A DNA stretch of 63,084 nucleotides from the NCBI GenBank assembly GCA_002401965.1, contig NVUR01000006.1, positions 1 through 63,084 of the forward strand. The letters run 5' to 3'. The position numbers were made by a program, and so were the translations under genes. Below the pieces are notes generated by a model. It did not search any database. It was not told where the DNA came from and saw only the letters and a list, made by a program, of their open reading frames with translations. Shown here in pieces: positions 17,003 through 25,223 of this stretch (position 1 is its first letter; the number at the start of each line of letters is the position of its first letter). The DNA comes from Alphaproteobacteria bacterium. Lineage in GTDB: Bacteria; Pseudomonadota; Alphaproteobacteria; Micavibrionales; Micavibrionaceae.

Positions 17003-17680
17003 TTAACGATCAAGAATAATGGTGTAGAAACTATAGGTGTCCGCGCTATTATTACTAACGCACAGCGCGACATATCCCTCGCAGTCCGCACAAGATGCCG
17101 CCGTGAACGCATTATTCGTGCCTGTATCAACCAGATAATTTTCTAAATCACCCGCTAAAACAGGAATAGTCGTTGAATATGTAATTTTGTCATTAATCGC
17201 CCGACATACAGCTTTTGAAATCTGATGGGCGGTGAGTATTACATCTGTGCCCGCGCCTTTTGTCCATTCAACATTATTAAACAGCCCCAAATACCATCCC
17301 GCCTCAGGATTGCTTGAGTTTTCCTTTATAATCCGTGTCGGTAAGTTGGCAGAGGTTAACCCACCGCCTTGCGGATGAAATATTTTATGGATATGCGGGG
17401 TGCTACTAAAACCTGCGTCGCCTGCTTTTGTGAAGTCCAGCGTGTTAAATTTTGTTCCTGTAAACGTCATCTGGTCAATAACCGATTTGACTTGCGCGCT
17501 ATAGGCAATCAGCTCCATTGCGTAGAGTTCGGCGCGGGCGGCGTCAACTTCCTTGGTATTAGAGCCACCCATATTACGTGATAATGTGAATCCAAGTGCG
17601 GCGAACAGGACAATCGCAATCAGAACATAAACCAGCGCATTACCATTTTCTGTACGGCTATATGATATTTTTCTGCACAT
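17003..17680 (-). CDS. Pseudopilin-like membrane protein, paralogue of 3134-3844
   Basis: From the ATG at 17680 (the ORF is open 23 codons further) this 225-residue protein has a basic N-terminus and one hydrophobic helix at about 13-34 (GNALVYVLIAIVLFAALGFT). A periplasmic region carries IFHPQGGG at about 103 and the C-terminus reads FYTIILDR. These match the other copy's GNVLVIILVAVALFAALSF, FHPRGGG and FFSVLISR. A cysteine-rich segment (AASCADCEGYVALC) is special to this copy. The helix looks like a prepilin-type anchor without the position-5 glutamate. No pilus genes are nearby. Confidence 0.6.
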   Translation of the reverse strand: MCRKISYSRTENGNALVYVLIAIVLFAALGFTLSRNMGGSNTKEVDAARAELYAMELIAYSAQVKSVIDQMTFTGTKFNTLDFTKAGDAGFSSTPHIHKIFHPQGGGLTSANLPTRIIKENSSNPEAGWYLGLFNNVEWTKGAGTDVILTAHQISKAVCRAINDKITYSTTIPVLAGDLENYLVDTGTNNAFTAASCADCEGYVALCVSNNSADTYSFYTIILDR

Positions 17681-17762
17681 AAATGTTCTCTTTTTGTTTC
17701 TTTTTCTTTTCCCTTCCTTTAGGGTAGGGAGAATCACTTTTCTTGACACAAGGCTATCAAAA

Positions 17763-19130
17763 ATGACGTTAGACGCAATAGTTTATATTGGATTGGGGTT
17801 TTTACTCGGCGCGGCATTGGGCGCGGTTGGCGTTATGTTTGCGCGGCAGAAACTCTCATCTGCTCTGGCCACGTTAGAGGCACGCGTGGCGCAATATAAG
17901 GATATGGCCGACACATTGGGGCAGGAGAATAAAACACTGCTCGGCGATCTTCAGGATTCTAGAGAAAGTGCCGTGCGCCAAGAAGCAGAAAATGAAGCCA
18001 ACCTGCGCCAGATAGAACAAAGTAAAGCAGACTTCAAGAAGATGGAAGAGATGTCCATTCAACGGTTTGAAAATCTATCGCATAAGATTTTTGATGAAAA
18101 GAACCAAAAGTTCAAAACACAATCTCAGGAAAGCCTGAACGAATTACTGAACCCTTTGAAAGAAAAAATAGGCGAGTTTGAGAAAAAAGTGAACGATTCA
18201 TTCGGCGCGCAAGCGAAAGAGCAGTTCTCTTTAAAAGAGCAAATTAAAAATATCGTAGAGGTGAACGAGCGCATGACTTTGCAGGCCGAAGGGCTGGCCA
18301 ATGCCTTAAAAGGCGACAGTAAAGCGCAAGGCGATTGGGGCGAGGTTGTTTTGGAAAAGATTCTGGAAGATTCCGGCTTGCGTAAAGGCGATGATTACTC
18401 CGTGCAGGGCGGAGGTAAGAATTTAAGGGATATGGAAGGCGCGTTGCAAAAGCCTGATGTGATTGTAAATCTACCCGAAAACAAACATGTAATTATCGAT
18501 TCGAAAGTATCCCTAACGCATTATGAACGTTTCTTTTCAGAGGAAAGCGATGATGCCCGTCCGCTTCATCTGAAACAATTTTTGGCCTCTGTTAAAAAAC
18601 ATATCGTGGATTTGGAGCAACGCCGTTATCAAGATACGGAGAAGCTGGGGACACCTGATTTTGTCTTGATGTTTATTCCGATTGAGGCTGCCTATGTTCT
18701 TGCCGTTCAAGAAGATCGAGAGCTACAAAATTATGCGTGGAATAAAAAGGTTATTCTCGTTTGTCCAACCACGTTATTTGCAACGCTGCGTACGGTGGCT
18801 TCGGTCTGGCGTTTGGAATTACAAAACAAAAATGCACAGGAAATTGCCAAACAAGGCGGACAGCTTTATGAAAAAGTATGTGGCTTTGTCGAAGATATGA
18901 GCAAATTGGGTATGCAAATGGGAACGGCGCAAAAAACCTATGATGCGGCGATGAATAAGCTGTCCGAAGGACGCGGTACTATTCTAGGGCGCACGGAAAA
19001 GCTGAAAGCGTTGGGTGCAAAAACCTCCAAATCTCTACCGCCTGAATTATTGGATGTGGAAGCCCCGCTGCTTGGTAAAGGTACAGAAAACTCTTTGTCC
19101 GAAGATGCGCTGGAGAAAAAGCGCGCTTGA
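17763..19130 (+). CDS. rmuC: DNA recombination protein RmuC
   Basis: RmuC-family proteins limit inversions at short inverted repeats; the domain has a PD-(D/E)XK nuclease-like fold. From the ATG at 17763 the 455-residue protein has an N-terminal membrane anchor (about 5-27), a coiled coil to about 180, then the RmuC core (AQGDWGEVVLEKILEDSGL; VIIDSKVSLTHYERF; MFIPIEAAYVLAVQED; CPTTLFATLRTVASVW). The longer ORF from 17694 would place 23 extra residues before the anchor and overlap the opposite gene's start region, so I rejected it. It precedes def by 32 bases. Confidence 0.95.
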   Translation: MTLDAIVYIGLGFLLGAALGAVGVMFARQKLSSALATLEARVAQYKDMADTLGQENKTLLGDLQDSRESAVRQEAENEANLRQIEQSKADFKKMEEMSIQRFENLSHKIFDEKNQKFKTQSQESLNELLNPLKEKIGEFEKKVNDSFGAQAKEQFSLKEQIKNIVEVNERMTLQAEGLANALKGDSKAQGDWGEVVLEKILEDSGLRKGDDYSVQGGGKNLRDMEGALQKPDVIVNLPENKHVIIDSKVSLTHYERFFSEESDDARPLHLKQFLASVKKHIVDLEQRRYQDTEKLGTPDFVLMFIPIEAAYVLAVQEDRELQNYAWNKKVILVCPTTLFATLRTVASVWRLELQNKNAQEIAKQGGQLYEKVCGFVEDMSKLGMQMGTAQKTYDAAMNKLSEGRGTILGRTEKLKALGAKTSKSLPPELLDVEAPLLGKGTENSLSEDALEKKRA

Positions 19131-19162
19131 TATATCAGTGAAAACCAATTATCACTCTATCT

Positions 19163-19684
19163 ATGACAGCTTATAAAATTATTACAGTTCCGCACGCCGC
19201 ACTTAAAACCTCTTCTAAACCCGTTGATGGCGTGAGTGATTCTGTGCGTATGCAAATGGATGGCATGTTACAGGCGATGTATGATGCGCCAGGGATCGGG
19301 CTTGCGGCCAATCAAGTGAATATGTTGAACCGCGTATTGGTGATGGATTTATCCTCACGCGAGGATGAGGAAGAGCCCGCCCCGATTTGTATGGCCAACC
19401 CCGAAATCATTTATGAATCCGAAGAGATGAGCGTGCGTGAAGAGGGTTGTCTCTCTATACCTAAGCAATATGCGGATGTTGAACGTCCGGCAATTGTGCG
19501 CGTAAAATATCTGGATTACCATGGTAAAGAAGCCGAATTGGAGGCTGAGGGTCTGCTGTCTCATTGCGTACAACACGAAATTGACCACCTGAACGGTGTT
19601 TTATTCATTGATTATTTATCGAGCTTAAAACGCAATATGATTTTGAAAAAAGTCGACAAATTAAAGAAGCAAAATTTACTCTAG
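19163..19684 (+). CDS. def: Peptide deformylase
   Basis: Def removes the formyl group from nascent protein N-termini. The 173-residue enzyme has all three metal-site motifs: GIGLAANQV (motif 1, about 44-52), EEGCLSIP (motif 2, Cys ligand) and QHEIDHLNG (motif 3, HEIDH). It is followed by fmt after 12 bases with an AGGAGG sequence between, the standard def-fmt operon that couples formylation and deformylation. Confidence 0.98.
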   Translation: MTAYKIITVPHAALKTSSKPVDGVSDSVRMQMDGMLQAMYDAPGIGLAANQVNMLNRVLVMDLSSREDEEEPAPICMANPEIIYESEEMSVREEGCLSIPKQYADVERPAIVRVKYLDYHGKEAELEAEGLLSHCVQHEIDHLNGVLFIDYLSSLKRNMILKKVDKLKKQNLL

Positions 19685-19696
19685 GAGGTAACGCAT

Positions 19697-20638
19697 ATGG
19701 GCGAAAAACTTCGTATCGCTTTTATGGGGACACCTGATTTCGCGGCGCATGCTTTGCGCGCATTATGTGACAGCGATCATGATATTGTGTGCGTGTACTC
19801 ACAGCCTCCTCGCCCGAAGGGGCGCGGCCATAAGGTGCAGAAATCGCCTGTTCATGAATTGGCCGAAACGTATGATATTCCCGTCTTTACACCGAAATCT
19901 TTAAAAAATGCAGACGCGCAAGAGCAGTTCGCCGTTCATAATATAGATATCGCGATTGTTGCCGCCTATGGTTTGTTGTTGCCGCTTGAAATATTACACG
20001 CACCGAAGCATGGGTGTTTGAATATCCATGGCTCTCTGTTGCCGCGCTGGCGTGGTGCGTCCCCAATCCAGCGTGCAATATGGGAGGGGGATGAAGCCTC
20101 CGGCATCACCATCATGCAAATGGATAAGGGGTTGGATACAGGTGATATGATTGCCAAGTCTGAAATGTCTTTGGCCGCGAATGTCACGGCGGCAATTTTA
20201 CATGATGCACTGGCGGAAATGGGTGCAGATTTAATGCTGGATGTTTTAACGCGCCTTGTTACGGAAGGTTTTTTATCTGCGGAAAAACAGGATGATGCAT
20301 TGGTAACCTATGCCCATTTGCTTAAAAAATCGGACGGGGTTGTTGAATGGGGGCAAAGTGCGCTGCAAATCGATAGGCAAATAAGGGCACTTAACCCTTG
20401 GCCGGGCGTTTGGGCAGAAATTCAAGGTAAACGCTTTAAAATCCTAGAGGCAAGCCTTGCCGATGTAGATTTTTGTGGCGATACCTCTGTCGGTACGATT
20501 TTAAATAAAGAGGGTTTGATTTTTTGCGGAGAGAATACCGCGTTGAGGCTTAATAAAATTCAGCCTGAAGGTAAGAAAGCGATGGATTTCGCTTCGGCTC
20601 TAAATGGTGGCTATATCGACGCGGAAAAGATTTTCTGA
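19697..20638 (+). CDS. fmt: Methionyl-tRNA formyltransferase
   Basis: Fmt formylates initiator Met-tRNA with 10-formyl-THF. The 313 residues contain the N-terminal fold (RIAFMGTPDFAAHAL), the formyl-donor site HGSLLPRWRGASPIQRA (about 108-124) and the ITIMQMDKGLDTGDM segment with the conserved aspartate. The C-terminal OB-like domain starts near 205. A strong AGGAGG precedes the start. The usual downstream truA is absent; instead a short ORF and IS debris follow. Confidence 0.98.
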   Translation: MGEKLRIAFMGTPDFAAHALRALCDSDHDIVCVYSQPPRPKGRGHKVQKSPVHELAETYDIPVFTPKSLKNADAQEQFAVHNIDIAIVAAYGLLLPLEILHAPKHGCLNIHGSLLPRWRGASPIQRAIWEGDEASGITIMQMDKGLDTGDMIAKSEMSLAANVTAAILHDALAEMGADLMLDVLTRLVTEGFLSAEKQDDALVTYAHLLKKSDGVVEWGQSALQIDRQIRALNPWPGVWAEIQGKRFKILEASLADVDFCGDTSVGTILNKEGLIFCGENTALRLNKIQPEGKKAMDFASALNGGYIDAEKIF

Positions 20639-20867
20639 TGAACCCGACATTAAGCGGTATTTTGCCCTGCTTATATTTTCAACTATTACGGTTCTTGTCG
20701 CGCAAAGTGATGGTATTCCAGGGCTTCAGCTTACATCTATTATGTTCTTTAGCGGGCCTTTGGTGCTTGCTCTTGGCTTGAAAGTCACAGGCGTTAAGCT
20801 CTCTTTTAAGGCGCCCTTTTTTGTTTACTTCATTGTCTTTCCTGGGTTATATAATAGTTTGCGTTAA
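20604..20867 (+). CDS. Small hydrophobic ORF after fmt, possibly truncated
   Basis: The 87-residue ORF overlaps fmt by 35 bases and is rich in hydrophobic stretches (about 19-33, 44-60 and 70-84), so it could be a small membrane protein with two or three helices. No family is recognised. It stops just before the IS630-type scar at 20869, so the original gene may have been longer. An alternative ORF from the ATG at 20638 in another frame (47 codons) looks less like protein. No clear ribosome binding site is seen. Confidence 0.35.
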   Translation: MVAISTRKRFSDEPDIKRYFALLIFSTITVLVAQSDGIPGLQLTSIMFFSGPLVLALGLKVTGVKLSFKAPFFVYFIVFPGLYNSLR

Positions 20868-20891
20868 TAATCGTATATTCTATAATTCTGT

Positions 20892-20952
20892 ATGACATAT
20901 TCAAAATTTCCCGTGACACGCTTTATCGCTGGCTAAATTCGGATGATTTAAG
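20892..20952 (+). pseudogene. N-terminal fragment of IS630-type transposase
   Basis: After MTYS the reading continues, in another frame, as KISRDTLYRWLNSDDLR, which matches KVSRATLYRWLEMDDLS of the minus-strand copy. About 20 codons in between have been lost and the fragment ends where it joins the inverted C-terminal piece at about 20953. Confidence 0.7.
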
Positions 20953-21738
20953 GTCAGGTGAGTAAGGAGGCAGCGGGATCAGGTAATGATAACCTTTGGC
21001 TAAGATTTCTTGTACGCGTTTCTTATCGTGGAAAGAGGCATTATACTCGAAGGGGCAGACCCTCCATGACAACGATGGTTGGCTCATGGAGCTCTTCCAT
21101 CAAACATTCCTCAACCCATGTTTCAAAAAGCTGCGCATTGCATGATCCTTGGAAAAGCATAGGAGCTAACCATTATTTTTTACAACCTTTCACCCCATGG
21201 CGCTGCGCCATAATAAGATTGGTTCTACGAGATCGCTTTCCTGTAACTTCACCGAATATCTTACAACCTTTCTCTGCCCAGCCAGATGGCCTGTGTGTAT
21301 GAGCGTCGAAGCCAGTTTCATCAACATAGATCAAGTTCTTAAAGCCAAACATCCGATGCTCGGCTTTGAGCTTCTCTATAAATGTCTGCCTTTGCACCTG
21401 TACCCGAAGGGTGAAATACAGCGTTCTTTATACTGGCGTTCTTTTTTTACGATCCCTAAACGCTTGAGCGCATAATGCATCCAGCTGATGCCGACATTAA
21501 ACAAAGCGGAACGTTCATGAAGATACATATCGGGATGATCCTTAATATGTTTCCTTAAGGTGGACGTATCGATCTTACGCGAGCGAGAGCCATGAACCTT
21601 TGGACTTAAATCATCCATTTCAAGCCAACGATAAAGTGTGGCACGAGACACCTTGAATATATGCTCTGCCTCAATCTTGCTACCGCCATTATTTATGTAT
21701 GAGATTGCGGCTTCCCTCAGGTCTACAGAATATGTCAT
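20953..21738 (-). pseudogene. IS630-type transposase, frameshifted and truncated
   Basis: The first segment (21738-21376) encodes a Tc1-like helix-turn-helix pair: MTYSVDLREAAISYINNGGS, then SRATLYRWL. It runs into the second frame near 21390, where FGFKNLIYVDETGFDAH carries the first catalytic aspartate. A further frameshift near 21175 leads to LAPMLFQGSCNAQLFETWVE and the segment around the second aspartate (IVVM...). That is interrupted by about 20 foreign bases, after which ASFHDKKRVQEILAK and LPPYSPDL follow. The third catalytic region after PYSPDL is missing. The first frame change may be the natural frameshift of such elements; the others are lesions. Confidence 0.75.
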
Positions 21739-22140
21739 GTCAAAGAATAACAGTTCTCATTGTTAAATGAAACTACTATACTATCGTGACTACGTGGAAT
21801 GCCTTCTGTGATTTCCTGTTTTTGCTCTTGGCCAAACCCTTCTTCACCCAATGCCCGTTGATAATGCACAATTTCAGGTGTCATATTCTCCATATAATAG
21901 GAAACTTCTGCCAATTTATTAGGCTCTAACGGAATATTCATAATGAACTTTTCACATTGATCTGCTACCGTTTCGCGATTATAGGCCTGTAAATTTAATT
22001 CTTCAATAGTTTCTGGTTGGTTTTGGGGTAACGTTTCCATTAACTCTGTTCGTTCAATCGCCTCGACCAGAGTGGCATTCTCCTTCTCCCTTCTCCCTTC
22101 TCCCAATACTTTGGTTATATGCCTCTAAATTCATACCCAT
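21735..22140 (-). pseudogene. Hypothetical gene frameshifted by a 7-bp repeat and fused to the IS
   Basis: An ATG at 22140 opens MGMNLEAYNQSIGRRE, which runs into three tandem GGGAGAA units (about 22084-22105) and shifts out of frame. The downstream frame continues for about 115 residues (ENATLVEAIERTELMETLPQ onwards) to a stop at 21735. Removing one 7-bp unit would restore one frame from 22140. The protein is acidic and helical with a repeated NLxAYN motif; the family is not recognised. Its last codons (NNENCYSLT) overlap the transposase start, so the native 3' end was probably lost. Confidence 0.5.
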
Positions 22141-22347
22141 TACTTACACTTTTTTATTTTACATATTTTAACATAAAGACCACTTATTTGTAAAAAACTA
22201 TCATGCACTTCCGTATTCATAAAATTCTGTGGATATCCTGTGGGTGGCATGGTATATTTATTGAGTAATTTCCATGAATCATATTTTTTGATCCGTCCTC
22301 TCACCTGCCGCTTTTTCAAAATGCACCTTACTTAGTGAGTATTTTAT

Positions 22348-23016
22348 ATGTCCAACACCTCCAATATCCGTATTGCACCATCCATCTTGTCTGCTGATTT
22401 CTCTATTTTAGGGCAAGAGGTCTCCGCCATTGATAAAGCAGGTGCGGAGTACATCCATATTGATGTTATGGACGGGCATTTCGTGCCAAACCTGACTTTC
22501 GGCGCGCCCGTGGTTAAAGCCATCCGCAAATGCACAACCAAAATATTCGATGTTCATCTGATGATATCCCCTGTCGATTACCTGATCGATGATTTTGTGG
22601 ATGCAGGATCAGATATTATCACCGCCCATATTGAGGCAGGGCCGCATTTACACCGCACACTGCAACATATCAAAGCCAAAGGCGTGAAGGCGGGTGTCTC
22701 TCTGAACCCGCACACGCCAATCGAATCAATCAAACATGTCATGGATATGGTTGACCTTATTTTGATTATGACAGTAAACCCCGGTTTTGGCGGGCAGAGC
22801 TTTATTCCGCTGCTCGATAAAATATCCGAAGCCCGCCGTATGATTAACGACACAGGTCGCGATATTGATCTGGAAATTGATGGCGGCGTAAATCCCGAAA
22901 CTGCAAAACAAGTTATTGCCGCCGGCGCGAATGTTCTGGTTGCCGGTACAGCCGTTTTTAAAGACGGATCCGATAAATATGCCGAAAACATCAAAGCCTT
23001 AAGACCATCAGCATAA
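22348..23016 (+). CDS. rpe: Ribulose-phosphate 3-epimerase
   Basis: Rpe interconverts ribulose 5-phosphate and xylulose 5-phosphate in the pentose phosphate pathway. The 222-residue TIM barrel has [17 protein letters not shown] at its start, the metal-site stretches [18 protein letters not shown] and FDVHLMI, then [15 protein letters not shown] with catalytic residues, and DGGVNPETA near 177. It precedes the heparinase-fold gene, a common alphaproteobacterial pairing. Confidence 0.97.
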   Translation: MSNTSNIRIAPSILSADFSILGQEVSAIDKAGAEYIHIDVMDGHFVPNLTFGAPVVKAIRKCTTKIFDVHLMISPVDYLIDDFVDAGSDIITAHIEAGPHLHRTLQHIKAKGVKAGVSLNPHTPIESIKHVMDMVDLILIMTVNPGFGGQSFIPLLDKISEARRMINDTGRDIDLEIDGGVNPETAKQVIAAGANVLVAGTAVFKDGSDKYAENIKALRPSA

Positions 23017-23056
23017 AACCTGCCATCCACCCCTCCCTCCCGAAAGAGAGAAAACT

Positions 23057-24694
23057 ATGCCTCTTCATTTCATTAATACTCTGAAAAGCAAAGCGGGCGA
23101 CCTAGCCTATAGCAGCTTTCTCTATAATTGGAGCTTACATGAAAGCGCGCCCGATCGCCTGATCGCACGCCCTGTTGATCCATGGCCAGGTAACGCGCAA
23201 AAGGCGCAAAACCTTCTCGATGCCGCAGGTGTTGGTGAACGCACGGGCGCTGTATGGTACGAAGAATGGTGGAGTCCTGAAGATGCAGATGAAATTTGGC
23301 ATACACATATGCACAGCTTTGACTGGCTGCGTGATCTACGCACATTAGACGGCGCACTTGCACGTGAACAAGGTCGCCTGATGATCGAAAGCTGGGTTAA
23401 CCGCTATGGCTGTTGGGACGCGCAAAGCTGGCGCATCGATTTAATAGGGCGGCGCATTTCCATGTGGATTTGCCATTATGATTTCTTCTGCGCCAATGCG
23501 ACGGAGCAATTCGAAGATAAATTCCTTGCCTCACTGGTGAAGCAAACAAAACACCTCAGTAACGCTTTGACGCGTTCTTATGATATATCAAGCATCAAAA
23601 CACTGGAGGCAATAAAAGGCTTGCTTTATGCTGCCATTTCCCTTGAGGGACATGAAAAATGGATCGAACAAGCCTTAACCAACCTTGAAAGCACCATCAA
23701 TACGCAAATTCTGTCTGATGGCGGTCATATTTCCCGCAATCCCGAAACGCTTTTGGAGGCATTAGAGCTGATTGTCGATATGCGAACGGCTTTGAGTAGT
23801 GGTGGTTATCCCACACCTGAGTTCCTTAGCGATACCATTGATAATATGAGCAGCGCCCTGCGTCTTTTCCGCTATCGTGATCGCAAATTCGGATTGTTCC
23901 ATGGCGCGCAAGAAGGCAACGCTGCGGCAATTGATTCTATTCTCGCACAGGCAGGTACGCATAAACCGACCAAACGCAGTCTTGAGCAAACGGGTTTTGA
24001 ACGCCTTGAATGCGGACGATCACTGCTGGTCATGGATACAGGTCGATCTCAAAAGACACCTTATGATAAAACCGCGCATGCCGCGCCTCTTGCCTTTGAA
24101 TTTTCCTATGGCAAAGAACGTATCATCACCGCTTGTGGTTCACATCCCTCATCACAGCAATGGCAAGATGCCCTACGCTCCACCGCAGCGCACAGCACGG
24201 GTTGCCTCGATTATCGCAATGCCTGTGAAATCAAGAAAAACGGGCATTTCGAACGCAAAGCAATCCATTGCACTTTGCAACGTGAAGACACAAAAGATGC
24301 CAGCTTGCTGGTTGCCTCTCATGATGGTTATGTTGCCCTGAACGGTATCACCCACACCAGAAGAGTTTATCTGGCCGATGAAGGACATGATTTACGTGGG
24401 CAAGACGATTTTTCTTGCGGTTTTGAACTGATTTGCCCCGTGGAAACAGCCATAAGATTTCACCTGCACCCCAATGTCAGTGCATCTTTCATTAATGACG
24501 GGGAAGAAATTATCTTACGTATTCCTGGTGGTATTGGTTGGAGGTTTTCACGCTCCGCAGGGATGCTCGCCCTTGAAGATAGTCTGTATCTGGGGCATGG
24601 CACCACCGCGCAGAAAACCAAACAAATTGTCATTTACGGACAAATGGCAGAGGATGAAGCCTGTATGAAATGGTCATTAAAACGTGAGAGTTGA
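23057..24694 (+). CDS. Heparinase II/III family protein
   Basis: The 545-residue protein fits the alphaproteobacterial heparinase II/III-like group found between rpe and purH. It has an N-terminal alpha/alpha-toroid (about 40-260; LRDLRTLDGALAREQGRLMI, WRIDLIGRRISMWICHYDFF). The C-terminal Hepar_II_III beta-sandwich starts near 300 (ERLECGRSLLVMDTG; HAAPLAFEFSYGKERIITACG). No signal peptide is seen, so it may act in the cytoplasm or leave by another route. The substrate is unknown. purH does not follow here; the next genes run in the opposite direction. Confidence 0.85.
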   Translation: MPLHFINTLKSKAGDLAYSSFLYNWSLHESAPDRLIARPVDPWPGNAQKAQNLLDAAGVGERTGAVWYEEWWSPEDADEIWHTHMHSFDWLRDLRTLDGALAREQGRLMIESWVNRYGCWDAQSWRIDLIGRRISMWICHYDFFCANATEQFEDKFLASLVKQTKHLSNALTRSYDISSIKTLEAIKGLLYAAISLEGHEKWIEQALTNLESTINTQILSDGGHISRNPETLLEALELIVDMRTALSSGGYPTPEFLSDTIDNMSSALRLFRYRDRKFGLFHGAQEGNAAAIDSILAQAGTHKPTKRSLEQTGFERLECGRSLLVMDTGRSQKTPYDKTAHAAPLAFEFSYGKERIITACGSHPSSQQWQDALRSTAAHSTGCLDYRNACEIKKNGHFERKAIHCTLQREDTKDASLLVASHDGYVALNGITHTRRVYLADEGHDLRGQDDFSCGFELICPVETAIRFHLHPNVSASFINDGEEIILRIPGGIGWRFSRSAGMLALEDSLYLGHGTTAQKTKQIVIYGQMAEDEACMKWSLKRES

Positions 24695-24724
24695 AAAAAC
24701 AACAGCCCCTCAATTTAATATCTT

Positions 24725-25222
24725 TTAGAAGTGTTGCTTTTTAATAATTTGCACAATTTTTTCGCAATATTTTTGGTCAATCTTATCAAAACAATTCAAT
24801 TGTAAGCTATCAATATCCAGAACAAGTTTAGTTGCGCCATCACTTCCAACCAAGGGTACAACTATTTCAGATCTGGAATCACTGGCGCATGCAATGTGAC
24901 CGGAAAATTTATCAACGTCTGGAACAAGTTGCGTCTCACCACTTTCTGCCGCAACGCCACAAACACCGCGGGCAATTGGTCTTACGGGTATTCTTGTGCA
25001 GGCAATAGGCCCCTGAAAAGGCCCCAGCACAAGTATGTTTCCATCCATCAGGTAAAATCCAGTCCAGAGATGTTTAAACGCCATATCAAGCACAGCAGAG
25101 ACGTTTGCAAGATTAGAGATTAGGTTTTCTTCACCTTCTATCAAAGATTTGATTTGCGGAATGATACCCTTATAAACGTCTTCTTTTGTCGCGTTCTGAG
25201 GGATATTTAAACTCTCTGCCAT
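24725..25222 (-). CDS. msrC: Free methionine-(R)-sulfoxide reductase (GAF domain)
   Basis: fRMsr reduces free L-methionine-R-sulfoxide using a GAF fold. The 165-residue protein shows LWTGFYLMDGNILVLGPFQG followed by the three redox cysteines at 75 (IACTRI), 88 (GVCG) and 112 (HIACAS), and the S-E-I-V-V-P-L strand. The first spacing is 13 residues instead of the 10 I know from the enterobacterial enzyme, because three residues (RPI region) are inserted. It starts one base after the stop of the FAD-protein gene, so the two form an operon. Confidence 0.88.
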   Translation of the reverse strand: MAESLNIPQNATKEDVYKGIIPQIKSLIEGEENLISNLANVSAVLDMAFKHLWTGFYLMDGNILVLGPFQGPIACTRIPVRPIARGVCGVAAESGETQLVPDVDKFSGHIACASDSRSEIVVPLVGSDGATKLVLDIDSLQLNCFDKIDQKYCEKIVQIIKKQHF

Positions 25223-25223
25223 T

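Larger units (their letters stand above)
20868..21765 (-). mobile_element. Shattered IS630-family element with inverted partial copies
   Basis: Three pieces are recognisable. A plus-strand N-terminal fragment spans 20892-20952. On the minus strand lies a transposase with its N-terminal half at 21738-21376, the first DDE region at 21397-21173 and a C-terminal part at about 21172-20953. Junctions, frameshifts and a roughly 20-bp insertion (21043-21062) disable it. The boundary at the right is not sharp. IS630-Tc1-mariner elements duplicate TA; no clean pair of ends can be assigned. Confidence 0.75.

Noticed and set aside
20638-20781. 47-codon ORF starting in the ATGA overlap with the fmt stop
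   Set aside because: Its product is cysteine and leucine rich without pattern; the other frame gives a more protein-like membrane sequence.
22083-22105. Short tandem units as a CRISPR array
   Set aside because: The units are 7 bp, contiguous and without spacers; this is a simple sequence repeat.
22226-22250. TGTGGATAT and TGTGGGTGG as more DnaA boxes
   Set aside because: Mismatched at the positions most important for DnaA binding and only one pair; not enough to call.
22578-23030. 150-codon minus-strand ORF opposite rpe
   Set aside because: Full overlap with a clear rpe gene; typical reverse-strand shadow.
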